The position numbers were made by a program, and so were the translations under genes. A stretch of 64,000 nt of DNA from Candidatus Altimarinota bacterium (GTDB taxonomy: Bacteria > Patescibacteriota > Gracilibacteria > BD1-5 > UBA2023). The stretch lies in assembly GCA_028713325.1 (NCBI GenBank), contig JAQTON010000004.1:26922-90921 (forward strand). Reading direction: 5' to 3'. Under the pieces are notes generated by a model, which made no database searches, was not told the origin of the DNA, and saw only the letters and a program-made list of their open reading frames with translations. This document shows positions 1-9,149 of the stretch, piece by piece (position 1 is the first letter of the stretch; the number at the start of each line of letters is the position of its first letter).

Positions 1-112
1 CAAAACTAATATTTTTCACGGGGAATATATTTTTATTTGGTAAATGACGATTTCATTGTATCATATGAGTAAACCTTCTGGCAAAAAAACAGGTATTGAC
101 TATATATGAAAT

Positions 113-835
113 ATGTATAAAAAATCTTTTTATCTCACGGAACCGGTCGGAAACAATGCTTTTTCCCATGAGAAACGAACCAATAAATCTCTCTACATCC
201 CCTCCATTATCGACGGAGACTTTTCGGACTTGAAACAGGGAAGCGAAAGAGTATTTGAGGATTTCGACGAAAAAAATATTCTCCGATCCTGTACGGGACT
301 GGAGAACTTTGTTCGCATGGAATGGAATGGGATTCCGATGATTGTATTCGACAATCACAATCATGCATTGTATTTCTGGTACGAAGCTCAGAATCGTGGA
401 ATAATAGGCACGAAAAACACGCTCGTGCATATCGATGAACATTCCGATCTCTGGGAGAACGAAAATGACCTTATTTGAAAAATAAATTTAGAGAAAGTTT
501 TTGACTTTGTGAACTATAAATGTAATGTTGGGAATTATATCCAACCGGCTCTTCGTGAGGGAATTATAGAAAAAGTACTCTGTATCGAAGACACGATTGG
601 TGTGGAAAAATACGCGTCATATGAGAAGTGAGAACGGGAATCTTTAGTCCTGAATTTGGATTTGGATTTTTTCGCTCCGGAATTGAATTTTATTCCCTTC
701 GATGACAAGAGACGGATCATTCTTCGCTTTGCCCGTCAAGCGAAGCTCATCACTGTGGCGACAAGCCCGTTTTTTATCGATCAGAAGCGTGCTATAGAGA
801 TGTTTAGAAAAGTATTCGAGTTTCCGGAAATATAA
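113..835 (+). CDS. UPF0489 family protein
   Basis: Reading TGA as Gly at 476-478 and at one later codon gives a 240-residue protein ending in TAA. It carries the UPF0489 hallmarks: DNHNHALYFWYEA near residue 82, HIDEHSD about 25 residues later, and a late LDLDFF motif. The Asp/His-rich motifs resemble a metal-dependent hydrolase-like fold, but no activity is established for the family. With the standard code it would be three fragments. It stands alone, converging on yidC across a shared hairpin. Family call fairly sure; function unknown. Confidence 0.8.
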
Positions 836-837
836 AA

Positions 838-864
838 AATATCTCATTTTTGAAGTGAGATATT
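838..864. terminator. Bidirectional hairpin terminator
   Basis: ATATCTCA at 839-846 pairs with TGAGATAT at 856-863 and is flanked by A/T runs on both sides. It lies between the convergent UPF0489 gene and yidC. Confidence 0.6.
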
Positions 865-880
865 TATAATCAAGATATTC

Positions 881-2083
881 TTATTTCTTCTTTTCACTCA
901 TTTTATTCACCACTATCTGCTGGCCGAGCATAAAGAGCGTTCCGATGAGCCAGTAGATTCCGACTCCCGCAGGGAAGAAGAAAGTGGAAACGGCAATCAT
1001 GGCAGGCATTCCCCAGAGCATGAACTTGTTCATAACACTCGGATCGGGCATAAAGGATGGCTCGGTTTCCGTGTATTTTCCATCTTTTTTCTCGATGATT
1101 TTTTTCTCAAGTTTTTCCAACTTTTTTACATCATCTTCTTTTGGGAGAGAGAGTTTAATCTGAAACCATTGAGCTCCTCCGACCGCGAGAGCGAGAATAA
1201 TTCCGGTAATTCCTCCGATAGAGAGCAGATGAATTCCAAAAAATACGGTATCGATTTTGGAGATATCAAAACTTGCGAGAGGTGAATAAAGATAGAAGTA
1301 ATTAGAGAGAAGGGTAATCTCCAATACTACCCAGTAAAGAACTATCAAAAGAGGCATCTGAATAAGAAGGGGAAGGCAAGATCCGAGTGGATTTACCTGT
1401 TCCGCCTTGTAGAGTGCCATGAGTTCCATTCCGATTTTTGCCTGATCTCCCTTGTATTTTTCTTGAAGCTCCTTGATTTTTGGCTGTATCGCTTGCATTT
1501 TCTTGCTGTTTGCGAGGATATGATGTTGCGGAACGAGAAGGATAATTCGAATGAAAATGGTTACGAGAATAATCGCAAGACCGAAACTGTATCCTGGAAG
1601 CGTGGAGATGAGAAATGCGAAAAGATTGTAGATAGGTGCGTAGAAGAGATTCCGAAAAAGCGATCGGAAAAATCCGGGAACCTCACCGAGCGTATCGCCG
1701 TAAGAGGTTTTTCCGTTTACCGTCAGGCTGAATTCGTATTTTCCCGGCGATTGAAAGAGGCGATAGAGGGGAGAGATATCGAGTTTTTCTTTTGCTCCGT
1801 TCCCGATAGTGAGGGTTTTACAGAATTCTTTCGGCGGATTCGTGAGGAGATTATGATCTTTTTTGATGGAAAAATCGCGACACGTATCGATAGTGATGCT
1901 TGCGGAAGTAGTGTTCTGTATTTCAATCACGGGGATATCGGGAGTCACATACGAAGTACTTCCGACACTGAGGATTATTTCATTGTTCGGAGTAGTGTTT
2001 TGCGTTGGTTTCGGGAGAATCCAATTGAGTGCGATGAGAGTGATGAAAAATATGAGGAGAAAATTCAGAAGACGAGTGTTCAT
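881..2083 (-). CDS. yidC: Membrane protein insertase YidC
   Basis: YidC/Oxa1/Alb3 insertase of 400 residues, which places inner-membrane proteins with or without SecYEG. It has an N-terminal membrane segment (NFLLIFFITLIALNWIL), an extracytoplasmic domain of about 130 residues, and then the conserved five-helix core with GSCLPLLIQMPLLIVLYW and a late GIYWLIGTLFMLGQQ segment. A charged loop of about 50 residues and a lysine-rich tail face the cytoplasm. I chose the ATG at 2083 because translation from there begins directly with the signal anchor; the frame stays open upstream into a repeat element. It contains no UGA codon. The cognate rnpA/rpmH neighbours are absent. Confidence 0.9.
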   Translation of the reverse strand: MNTRLLNFLLIFFITLIALNWILPKPTQNTTPNNEIILSVGSTSYVTPDIPVIEIQNTTSASITIDTCRDFSIKKDHNLLTNPPKEFCKTLTIGNGAKEKLDISPLYRLFQSPGKYEFSLTVNGKTSYGDTLGEVPGFFRSLFRNLFYAPIYNLFAFLISTLPGYSFGLAIILVTIFIRIILLVPQHHILANSKKMQAIQPKIKELQEKYKGDQAKIGMELMALYKAEQVNPLGSCLPLLIQMPLLIVLYWVVLEITLLSNYFYLYSPLASFDISKIDTVFFGIHLLSIGGITGIILALAVGGAQWFQIKLSLPKEDDVKKLEKLEKKIIEKKDGKYTETEPSFMPDPSVMNKFMLWGMPAMIAVSTFFFPAGVGIYWLIGTLFMLGQQIVVNKMSEKKK

Positions 2084-2110
2084 TGATAAGGAATTAGATA
2101 TTAAGGAGAT

Positions 2111-2262
2111 TGTCATTTCGACCGCAGTGGAGAAATCCCTTTTGATTACTACATTTGAAATAAAACTTTTAGAATTTAAGAAACTTATTCTTTGTAATTT
2201 CTTTAAGAACAGTATCAATTATCTCGGTCTAAAGGGATTCTTCGACTTCGCTCAGAATGACA
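2111..2262. repeat. Palindromic intergenic element P1, copy A
   Basis: 152-bp element bounded by inverted arms of about 34 bp that begin TGTCATTTCGACCGCAGTGG and end CGCTCAGAATGACA, with an AT-rich centre. Related copies lie at 5405, 52943 and 54168. It sits in the gap between yidC and tRNA-Arg. Confidence 0.7.
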
Positions 2263-2285
2263 TATTTTCTTTTTACGAACCATCT

Positions 2286-2360
2286 TGGTGTCCTCGACTG
2301 GAATCGAACCAGTGTCTGAGCCTTAGGAGTGCCCTGTTCTATCCACTGAACTACGGGGAC
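2286..2360 (-). tRNA. tRNA-Arg (anticodon CCU)
   Basis: The reverse strand folds as a cloverleaf. The acceptor begins GTCCCCG at 2360, the D arm carries GTTC/GAAC, the anticodon loop CTCCTAA gives CCU, the T arm is CTGGTTCGATTCCAG, and CCA is encoded at 2288-2286. There is one C-A mismatch in the acceptor and one weak pair at the base of the anticodon loop. Decodes AGG. Confidence 0.85.
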
Positions 2361-2374
2361 AGATATATGTAAAT

Positions 2375-2448
2375 ATGCTTTGTAAATGGAATCTCACCTT
2401 GTGCCTGCAACTCAGAAGTGCTATATCTGCTCACTGAACTACGGGGAC
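2375..2448 (-). pseudogene. Decayed tRNA-like sequence
   Basis: Starting at 2448 the reverse strand repeats the first 17 bases of the neighbouring tRNA-Arg exactly (GTCCCCGTAGTTCAGTG) and then diverges. A possible anticodon loop CTTCTGA (UCU, Arg) is present, but the anticodon stem does not pair well and the canonical GTTCGA T loop reads GTGAGA. It is probably a partial tRNA duplication that has decayed. A functional atypical tRNA is less likely. Confidence 0.5.
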
Positions 2449-2527
2449 GAATATTTTGCTTTTTCTCTTAAAATCGATACTATCGAATACAAGAAAAGCC
2501 TCCGTACTATATGAAAAATAACTAAAA

Positions 2528-3445
2528 ATGCAAATACACTTAAAAACCTGTTTGGAGAGAACGAAAGATTTTTTAAACACCCCCTCCTCACTTCCAAAAA
2601 TCATCATTATCTATGGTCCGACCGCTTGCGGGAAAACGAGGCTTTCCATCGAGCTTGCGAAACATCTCGACACGGAGGTCATCAGTGCGGATTCGAGGCA
2701 GATATATCGATATATGGATAGAGGAACCGGGAAGGTTACAAAGGAAGAAATGCAATGAATTAAGCATCATATGCTCGATATCCGAAACCCTGACGAGTCT
2801 TATTCGGTCGGAGCATATCAGAAAGAAGCATTTCAGATTATTGAAAATCTTCATTCTCGAAAAAAAACCCCGATTTTGTGTGGAGGAACGGGACTCTATC
2901 TCGATTCCGTCGCCTTTCATTTCGATATCCCTCCGATGGAACCGGATTGGGAATATCGTGATGCACTTGAAAAAATTCGCACAGAAAAAGGGAATGAATA
3001 CCTCTGGAATATGTTGGAAACTCTGGATTCGGAATACGCTCAAACGATTCATCCGAACAGTCATCATGCGGTGATTCGTGCTTTGGAAGTGCTCGAAAAA
3101 ACGGGAAAATCCAAAGGAGAACTCCGAGTGAAAAAAGATCCGCTTTTCGATGTGCTTTTTCTCACTCCCTACGATGGAGATCGTGAAAAATTGTATGAGA
3201 GAATCAATGTCCGCATCGAGGAGATGTTCACTCTCGGTCTCGTAGACGAGGTAAAGGGTATTTTGGAGAAATGATATAGTTCCGACTGCAAAGGACTCTG
3301 AACTATCGGATACAAAGAAGTAATCGAATATCTCGATGGAAAGTGTACCACCCTGGAATGCAAAGCGAAGATTCAGCAGGGAAACAGAAATTATGCGAAG
3401 AGGCAACTCACATGGTTTCGACGATATCAAGAATGAAATAAATAA
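2528..3445 (+). CDS. miaA: tRNA dimethylallyltransferase MiaA
   Basis: Adds a dimethylallyl group to A37 of tRNAs that read UNN codons. The 305-residue protein appears only when four TGA codons are read as Gly. The P-loop is GPTACGKT near residue 30, followed by the [17 protein letters not shown] motif, HHMLDI, and GGTGLYLDS. The C-terminal [12 protein letters not shown] and [11 protein letters not shown] signatures also fit. TGA encodes the Gly before IKHHMLDI and the Gly in KGLGTIGYKE. It ends in TAA at 3445. Confidence 0.95.
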
Positions 3446-3460
3446 AAATCCAAAATAATA

Positions 3461-3552
3461 TCAATATATATTTTTCGAACGTTACCGAGGACCTGTTTGA
3501 GCACCTCTGATATTGGAGCGAGTTCCGCAGGAAGAGAGAAAAGATATATTGA
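3461..3552. repeat. Palindromic element P3, copy 1
   Basis: 92-bp element with terminal inverted arms TCAATATAT and ATATATTGA. On the reverse strand its core (CTTCCTGCGGAACTCG, then GTCCTCGGTA, then TTCGAAAAATATAT) matches the sequence at 15854-15946. It lies between convergent miaA and a minus-strand small gene. Confidence 0.65.
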
Positions 3553-3576
3553 GATTATGAAAACAAGAGAGTATAT

Positions 3577-3789
3577 TTACTTCGTCAAAAAATTCGTCAA
3601 TTTCTTCAAAAGTTCGAAAGGGATGCGTTCCCACATTTCGAGCATTTCCCGGATATGATCGACAAATTCCATGGTTTTCTCCACTCTTCCGAGGATGATA
3701 TAGAGACGGTAAAGCACGAGAGACAGAAGTGTTCCGACGATAATCGAGAATGTTATAAGGACAATATCGAGAATAAGCTTGGTATCCAT
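3577..3789 (-). CDS. Small single-span membrane protein
   Basis: 70 residues, unrecognised. One hydrophobic segment (LILDIVLITFSIIVGTLLSLVLYRLYIIL, residues about 5-33, split here by description only) is followed by an amphipathic, partly charged tail that includes EKTMEFVDHIREM and LLKKLTNFL. The shape resembles small helical membrane-anchored proteins of the DUF948 type, but I see no diagnostic motif. The ATG at 3789 lies 24 bases after the next upstream gene, so the two probably share a transcript. Confidence 0.55.
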   Translation of the reverse strand: MDTKLILDIVLITFSIIVGTLLSLVLYRLYIILGRVEKTMEFVDHIREMLEMWERIPFELLKKLTNFLTK

Positions 3790-3813
3790 AAGAATAGAAA
3801 TTAAGAAGTAATT

Positions 3814-4284
3814 TTATTTTTCTCCGTCTTTTTTATCGTAAAATGAGAAATTTTTTATAAATGCACGAATTTCTTCCTCGGTAGTTATCTTTCGAATGGT
3901 TCCATCGTTCATCTTCACCAGCACCGAAGGGATGACATCCATTTCTACCGTTTTTCTGAGGTCTTCGCTTCACTCTTCTACGATGATTCGAACAGAACCC
4001 GACTCAATCCATGCCTTAGTAAAAATAACAGGAAGCAACGTGAGAAAAAATTTCGTGAAAGAATCGTCATCGCGAATACAGAAAATGACATATCGCTTCT
4101 CCTCGTTAAGCTTCTCGTAAGAAGAAATATCCTTGAGGGTAAATATACTCTCTTTGAGCTTCTCATAGCTCCAGGCACCCGTTTTTTCCGCATATTCTTT
4201 GCTCGTCTCAAATCATTTCTTCGCCATATCCGTTGCCTTTTCGCTCCAGATGATTGCCTGATCTTTAAGATTTTTCCAGTCCAT
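3814..4284 (-). CDS. Hypothetical protein, possibly thioredoxin-like C-terminus
   Basis: A 156-residue reading frame that exists only with TGA as Gly (two codons, giving KKGFETSKEY and VEEGSEDLRK). The N-terminal half is charged and helical. The second half alternates strand-like segments (RYVIFCIRDDD, SVRIIVEE) with IPSVLVKMNDGTIRKI, a pattern seen in thioredoxin-like folds where a cis-proline strand precedes a turn. No CxxC is present. Its start overlaps the end of the pyruvyl transferase gene by 20 bases, which suggests translational coupling. Function unknown. Confidence 0.6.
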
Positions 4285-5374
4285 CGAAAAAATTATTAGT
4301 AGTAATGGATATTTCACGTTTTATTGTATCATTCTTTGCACTTAAAGCAAATTTCTGCTCGTTTTTCTCTTTTTCGAGCTCCATAAATCGTTTTTTGAAT
4401 ACTTCTATGTCAAATATTCGTGCGGCGAGAGAATACTCGTAGTGGATGCTTCGTATGAATTCATCGGTTTTTTTTCCGTAACTGATGGCAAAAAACGGAA
4501 TTGCGTGAACGAGGGAGAGAATGAGGCTATGGAGACGCATTCCGATGACAAACTCGAGTTCTTTATATGTTTCAAGAGTCTCTTCTATATTTTCGGTAGA
4601 ACGAAGCTGGTATTTTTCCTTGAGATCTTTAAGAAACGTGTCATCATTGGTGGAAGGGTTTCCTGGGTGAAACGAATGGTTCAGAAGAATGGGTTCATAT
4701 CCATGAGCCATAAGGAAAGTAATGATTTTCTCGATGTTTTCGAATTCATCCTGAAGAAATCATGAACGAAACGAGAGTCCTATTTTTGGTCGATGCTTGA
4801 TAAGGAGCTTCGGAATCTCCGGATCATAGGAGAGTACGGAATCTCGCAGAAGCAAACTTTTTATCCCTATGGATTCGAGTGTTTTCTTGCTTTCGGCATC
4901 GCGGACCGATATGTAGATATTCTTTCCGGAGAAAAGTGAGAGTATCTTTGCTTCATTCTCTTTTTTCAAGTGGATTCCGAGCGACCAGTAGATGATGGGT
5001 TTTCCGAAAAACTTCGCGAGCCATATCCGAAATTTCCACGGTCGGAGGAGTTTTTCAAAAGATTGTCCCTCTTCGTTGTCATAGAGGAGTCCGCCACCAC
5101 CGATGACGACCGCATCGGATTTTCGGATGGTAAGAACGGTCCGTATGAAATACCAGACATTATGAAGCGGTCGTTTCTTGAGATTGTGGGGGAAATACGA
5201 CAGGTATTCAATGGAGGGGTCCTCCGGAAGGAGCGAACTTTTTGCATCATATGTGAAAACCGAAAAAGTTGCCTCTTTATGGCGATTTTTGAGGTACATA
5301 TATTCCTGAAGGAGGATGAGTTCATCTCCGAGGTTATAGGCTCCGGTGGCAGTGAAGAGGGAATAGTGGGACAT
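4265..5374 (-). CDS. Polysaccharide pyruvyl transferase family protein
   Basis: 369 residues after reading one TGA (around 4757) as Gly. The N-terminus has the family turn GAYNLGDELILL and the IGGGGLLYD motif near residue 92. The C-terminal half has the IGMRLHSLILSL signature of the CsaB/WcaK-type pyruvyl transferases. These enzymes transfer pyruvate from phosphoenolpyruvate to cell-surface sugars, and in S-layer organisms the product anchors SLH-domain proteins. No SLH protein is visible here. It heads a probable minus-strand operon with the two small genes downstream. Exact acceptor unknown. Confidence 0.8.
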
Positions 5375-5404
5375 AGATGAATTCTAAGTAGAAATTAAAA
5401 GGTT

Positions 5405-5558
5405 TGTCATCTCGAGCGAAGTCGAGAGTTCCCTTTAAGTATAGTTATATGGAGTAGAAGTGTAAAATTTCTCAAATAATTCAGATTACGTTGTTTTTAT
5501 AGATCATAGGGTCAATGAAGTGGTCAAAAGGGATTCCTCGATTGCACTCGGAATGACA
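5405..5558. repeat. Palindromic intergenic element P1, copy B
   Basis: 154 bp. The left arm starts TGTCATCTCGAGCGAAGTCG and the right arm ends TGCACTCGGAATGACA. Its AT-rich centre resembles that of copy D (54168). It lies between ruvA and the pyruvyl transferase gene. Confidence 0.7.
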
Positions 5559-5565
5559 AATAAAC

Positions 5566-6153
5566 TTACTTTGCCAAATTTTTTATACAATACACCATCC
5601 TATCCTGAAGTCCAATGAGCGTGTCCGGAATCGCTTCGACGATTCGTTCCACTACCTTTCGATCGTATCCCATAGAGAGGAGCGAGTCGGTAATCTCGAC
5701 ATTTCCCGGTTTCCGGAGAGAGGTTTGCGGTGTTTGTTCGGTGATATCGTCAATGCTGACTTTGTGTTTCAATTCTACGATGATTTTCAGTGCCATTTTC
5801 TTCCCGATTCCAGGGAGCGATGAGAGGAATTTCTCGTCCCCTTCGTCGATCGCCTGTATAAGGAGGTGAGTTCCCATAGAAAGCATGGCAAGAGCGGTTT
5901 TCCCTCCGACTCCGCTGACTTTGAGGAGTTTCCGGAACAGGGCTTTTTCCTCGCGGGTCTCGAATCCGAAAAGCACCTCCGAAACATCGGTGATATGGTG
6001 ATGGATAAAGAGATCCCGTACTTCTCCAATCGTCACATTAGCAAGTGTACGAATCGGGACGAGAATCTCGAACCCGAGACCGGTTCCGGTTACGATCAAA
6101 TCAACTTTCCCGTCTTCGACGGTAAGGATGGCTCCGGAGAGGTGAGAAAACAT
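5566..6153 (-). CDS. ruvA: Holliday junction branch migration protein RuvA
   Basis: 195 residues, the usual RuvA length, with no UGA codon. The N-terminal OB-fold region ends near residue 63. Two helix-hairpin-helix motifs follow: LLKVSGVGGKTALAML (about 78-93) and LSSLPGIGKKMALKII (about 112-127). The C-terminal domain III (residues about 150-195) would contact RuvB. RuvA binds four-way junctions and loads the RuvB motor. ruvB and ruvC are not in the window. Confidence 0.93.
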   Translation of the reverse strand: MFSHLSGAILTVEDGKVDLIVTGTGLGFEILVPIRTLANVTIGEVRDLFIHHHITDVSEVLFGFETREEKALFRKLLKVSGVGGKTALAMLSMGTHLLIQAIDEGDEKFLSSLPGIGKKMALKIIVELKHKVSIDDITEQTPQTSLRKPGNVEITDSLLSMGYDRKVVERIVEAIPDTLIGLQDRMVYCIKNLAK

Positions 6154-6215
6154 AGACGGAAGTTAATTAATGGAAAATATATGACGAGCAGTATAATCGG
6201 AACTTGTTTTTTGGC

Positions 6216-6254
6216 AAAAATAAAATCCCACTCGGGTGAGGGGATTTTATTTTT
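6216..6254 (-). terminator. Intrinsic terminator after the pilin gene
   Basis: TAAAATCCC (6221-6229) and GGGATTTTA (6241-6249) form a strong stem. The reverse strand continues into a T-run, as expected for the pilin gene that stops at 6274. Confidence 0.75.
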
Positions 6255-6273
6255 AAAAATCAAGAATGAAAAA

Positions 6274-6888
6274 TTATTGTGCATTAATGAGAACGATAAG
6301 CGAGTCGTCCGCAGCAACAGCAAGAGCTGATCCATTCGCTTTTACAACTCATTTAACTGGTGTTGTTCCAATCGTCCCCTCGGCTACCGATGTATCATTG
6401 CTGGCAGTATCGAGACCTACTTCATAACGAACCTTTTGTCCACCTACTGTACCACCACCATCAGTATCCGCCTTTTTTTGAACATTTCCGAGATTTTCGA
6501 AAGCGGTAGAGAGTTCATATTCCCCGAATGTAATACCGTTATTATCAGATGCTACTACGTAGGCATATGCACAATCTGGAGTATCTGCTGCGGTACCGCC
6601 ATTATTACAGGGTTGTGCGAATTTGGAATCCGTTGGAATTTTTCCAAGATATTTAGTTAACTCAACTTGAAGAGTGCTTCCTTTTGGGTATTCGCTGACA
6701 TCTTGGTAGGATTGTTCTACTCCTCATTGTAATGCTTTTATATCATTAATTCTCGTCGTATCACGAGCTTTTTGAATCTGGCTCGTATAGGTAGCGGTTG
6801 CTCCGGTTGCGAGAATTCCGATGATGGTGATAACTACGAGCAATTCTATGAGGGTGAACCCACGAGTGTTATTTTTAAGTAGAGACAT
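6274..6888 (-). CDS. Type IV pilin / pseudopilin
   Basis: 204 residues once two TGA codons are read as Gly; the standard code hides the gene. It has a short leader (MSLLKNNTRG), the class III cleavage and methylation motif GFTLIELLVVITIIGIL, and a typical amphipathic helix with QKARDTTRINDIKAL. The globular domain has one Cys pair (CNNGGTAADTPDC) that could form a disulfide loop. It ends in TAA just before a strong terminator. This is the simplest pilin in the window and a candidate major subunit, moved by the PilB and PilT encoded at 16-19 and 54-55 kb. Confidence 0.88.
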
Positions 6889-6989
6889 AGGAAAAAAGAA
6901 AAGTTATAAAGTAACGGAAGAGATTATATACAATGTTTTTTAAAATGTAAATAAAAAAACAGGACTTTTATGTTTTTTATCGTGAAATA

Positions 6990-8162
6990 TTACTTTTTGA
7001 GCGAGAGAATTTTGGTGATGAATACGACGATGATAATGAGAACGAAGAAGAGTATCGCTTTCCCTATCTTATCGAGAAATATCGCTGCCATACCGAAGAG
7101 AAATGCGAGAGAATAGACGAAATATCGAACGAAGTTCTCGGACATCCCCATGTTGAGGAGCCGATAATGGAGATGATGAATACGGTCTCCGGAGAGAGGA
7201 TTTTTCTTGTTGTAGAGCCGCATAAGGATGACATAAAAGGCATCGATGAGATAAACTCCGAGAACGGTCGCAACGGTGGCGATTTTTCCTCCGGCTATGA
7301 TGGCGAGTGTGGCTATCATAAAGGCAATGAACATCGTCCCGGATTCTCCGAGAAGCACGTGAGGCTTGATGTTATAGAGCCAACTTATGAATACGGAAGG
7401 AATGAATATCGCGAGACAGAAAAGCACAAAGACGGAATTGGCTTGGGAGAGGGAAGAAGGGTCTATTAAGTAGAGCTTGACGGTCAGTACTGCCATCACG
7501 AGAAGAGTGACAAACGAGAGTCCGGAGGTGAGTCCAGGAACTCCATCCGACCAATTAACGGAATTGAAAACAATCACATACCAGATAATAGTGAAGATAA
7601 GAGGAATGAGATAAATCTGAAGAGACCCGAGAACGACGTAATATTGATCGAGATAGAGAACTCAGCCGAATATATTGGAAACGTACCCGATCTTGATGCT
7701 CGTAATTCCGATAATGGCTCCCACTCCGATCTGCATCATAAGCCGGACTTTGGCTGGCACGAAAAACGGAGTGGAGCGTCGCATCTCCCCGAGCTCTTCG
7801 GCAGTTTTTTTTATATTATCCTTACTTGCACGATCAAACTTATAAATAGTGTCGAGATCATCTATAAAACTCACGAGAGTGACGACTCCTCCGAGTACGA
7901 GGATAATAAAAAGTCGGGTCTGGTTTATGTCGCTCAAAAGCGGATAAAGAAATGCCGAAAGAAACAAAAAATTGAGATAGAGAATACTCCCGATACCGAG
8001 TGGCACCGGCTTTCTTTTATGCCCATACGGTGCCGGATTATCAAGGAGTCCGAAATGTGAGAAAAGGTATTTTCCAACATGGAAAATACCGAACGAGGAG
8101 ACGAGGGAAGCTACCAAAAAAAGACCGAATTGTGCAAAGAGAGGGAATGATGCGAAGTTCAT
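6990..8162 (-). CDS. WecA/MraY-type undecaprenyl-phosphate sugar-1-phosphate transferase
   Basis: Multi-pass membrane enzyme of glycosyltransferase family 4, 390 residues, joined across one TGA at about 7659 (NIFGGVLYLDQ). Motifs in order: HKRKPVPLGIG, LVSFIDDLDTI (Mg-binding Asp pair), FNSVNWSDGVPGLTSG and LLGESGTMF. The cytoplasmic loop carrying DRIHHLHYRLL completes the set. Such enzymes start lipid-linked polymers by moving a HexNAc-1-phosphate to undecaprenyl phosphate. The HH pair of the DRIHHLHY loop is more typical of WecA/TagO/RgpG than of MraY. It may start the surface polysaccharide used by other sugar enzymes here. Confidence 0.83.
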
Positions 8163-8225
8163 ATTTTAAACAGTTATATAACTCGAGAAGTATATATAAA
8201 AGTTCCGTTCTGTCACTTTTTTCTT

Positions 8226-8927
8226 TTACTTCCGTATCAGACACTTTTCCACACACTTTTCTGCGATTTTTTGTAATGCCTCGAGTTCGGGAGTCGTAAA
8301 GCTTCCTCCTTCAAAATCCGGATTCAGGGTATGTTCTCCTCGATAATTTTGAAGAGCATATTTCTTCGCTCCCCGAATGGAAACGACTATCTCTTCGATA
8401 TCTTTCGGAGAATGCACTCATTTTATAACCGTCGTACGGAACTCGTAGTCGGGAGCTCGTGTTTTGATGAGTTCTATACTTTTTTTGTATTTGGAAATAT
8501 CGATATTTTTCCCAGTAATTTCATGATATTCATCGAATATGTGTTTCACATCCATAGCGATATAATCGACGAGTTTTTGATCCAAAAGATCTTCGATGAC
8601 TTCGGGATTACTCCCATTGGTATCGAGTTTTACGAGGAATCCGAGGTTTTTAATTTTTCGACAGAATTCCGGCAAATCCATATGAATCGTTGGTTCGCCA
8701 CCGCAGATAACGACTCCGTCGAGGAATCCAACGCGGGTTTTTAAAAATCGGAAGAATATCTCCTCGCTGATGAAATCATGACGGATTTTCTTGATTTCCT
8801 CCGGAAGTACGAACTCTGGATTATGACAAAATCCACACCGGAGATTGCACCCCGGTGTGAAAATGATTGTCGCCAGCTTCCCCGGATAATCAAGGAGTGT
8901 GGATTTTTTGATGGCGGAGATTTGCAT
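8226..8927 (-). CDS. nrdG: Anaerobic RNR activating enzyme (radical SAM) NrdG
   Basis: 233 residues after reading one TGA as Gly (IKGVHSPKD). The N-terminal CNLRCGFC (CxxxCxxC) binds the 4Fe-4S cluster and S-adenosylmethionine, and a VVICGGEPT motif follows near residue 72. The protein would generate the glycyl radical on the class III ribonucleotide reductase. It is longer than E. coli NrdG (154 residues) and resembles the NrdG2/PflA-like type found in anaerobes. Its ATG lies one base after the stop of the separate glycyl-radical peptide and downstream of nrdD, so the three form one operon. Confidence 0.88.
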
Positions 8928-8928
8928 A

Positions 8929-9123
8929 TTATGCTACTTGAAATTCCGCTATAAATTTGGAATTTTCCGTCGTGCACTCATTGAAGTACTCGCGAGTGTA
9001 GAATTCGGATTTCTTTCCGTTATTGAACTGGCTTACCGGACGGTAATATCCCATAACGCGAGTATAAATTTCACACTTCGTACGAGTTTGTTCAACTCCG
9101 TCTTTATCGATGAATATTGGCAT
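8929..9123 (-). CDS. Stand-alone glycyl-radical domain of class III RNR
   Basis: 64-residue protein. Its centre (TRVMGYYRPVSQFNNGKKSE, residues about 21-40) matches the C-terminal glycyl-radical segment that ordinarily ends NrdD, with the radical Gly in RVMGYYRP. The upstream nrdD frame stops at 9150 without this segment. The peptide has its own ATG 26 bases later and TAA at 8929. I infer that it supplies the radical in trans to the catalytic subunit. A frameshift artefact is possible but less likely, because the two proteins share no truncated overlap and both have clean ends. Confidence 0.75.
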   Translation of the reverse strand: MPIFIDKDGVEQTRTKCEIYTRVMGYYRPVSQFNNGKKSEFYTREYFNECTTENSKFIAEFQVA

Positions 9124-9149
9124 AGTATTGGTGGGTTAAAAATAGATAA

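Noticed and set aside
1463..2086. Open frame of about 207 codons on the plus strand across yidC
   Set aside because: It is antisense to the clearly recognisable YidC and has no family features.
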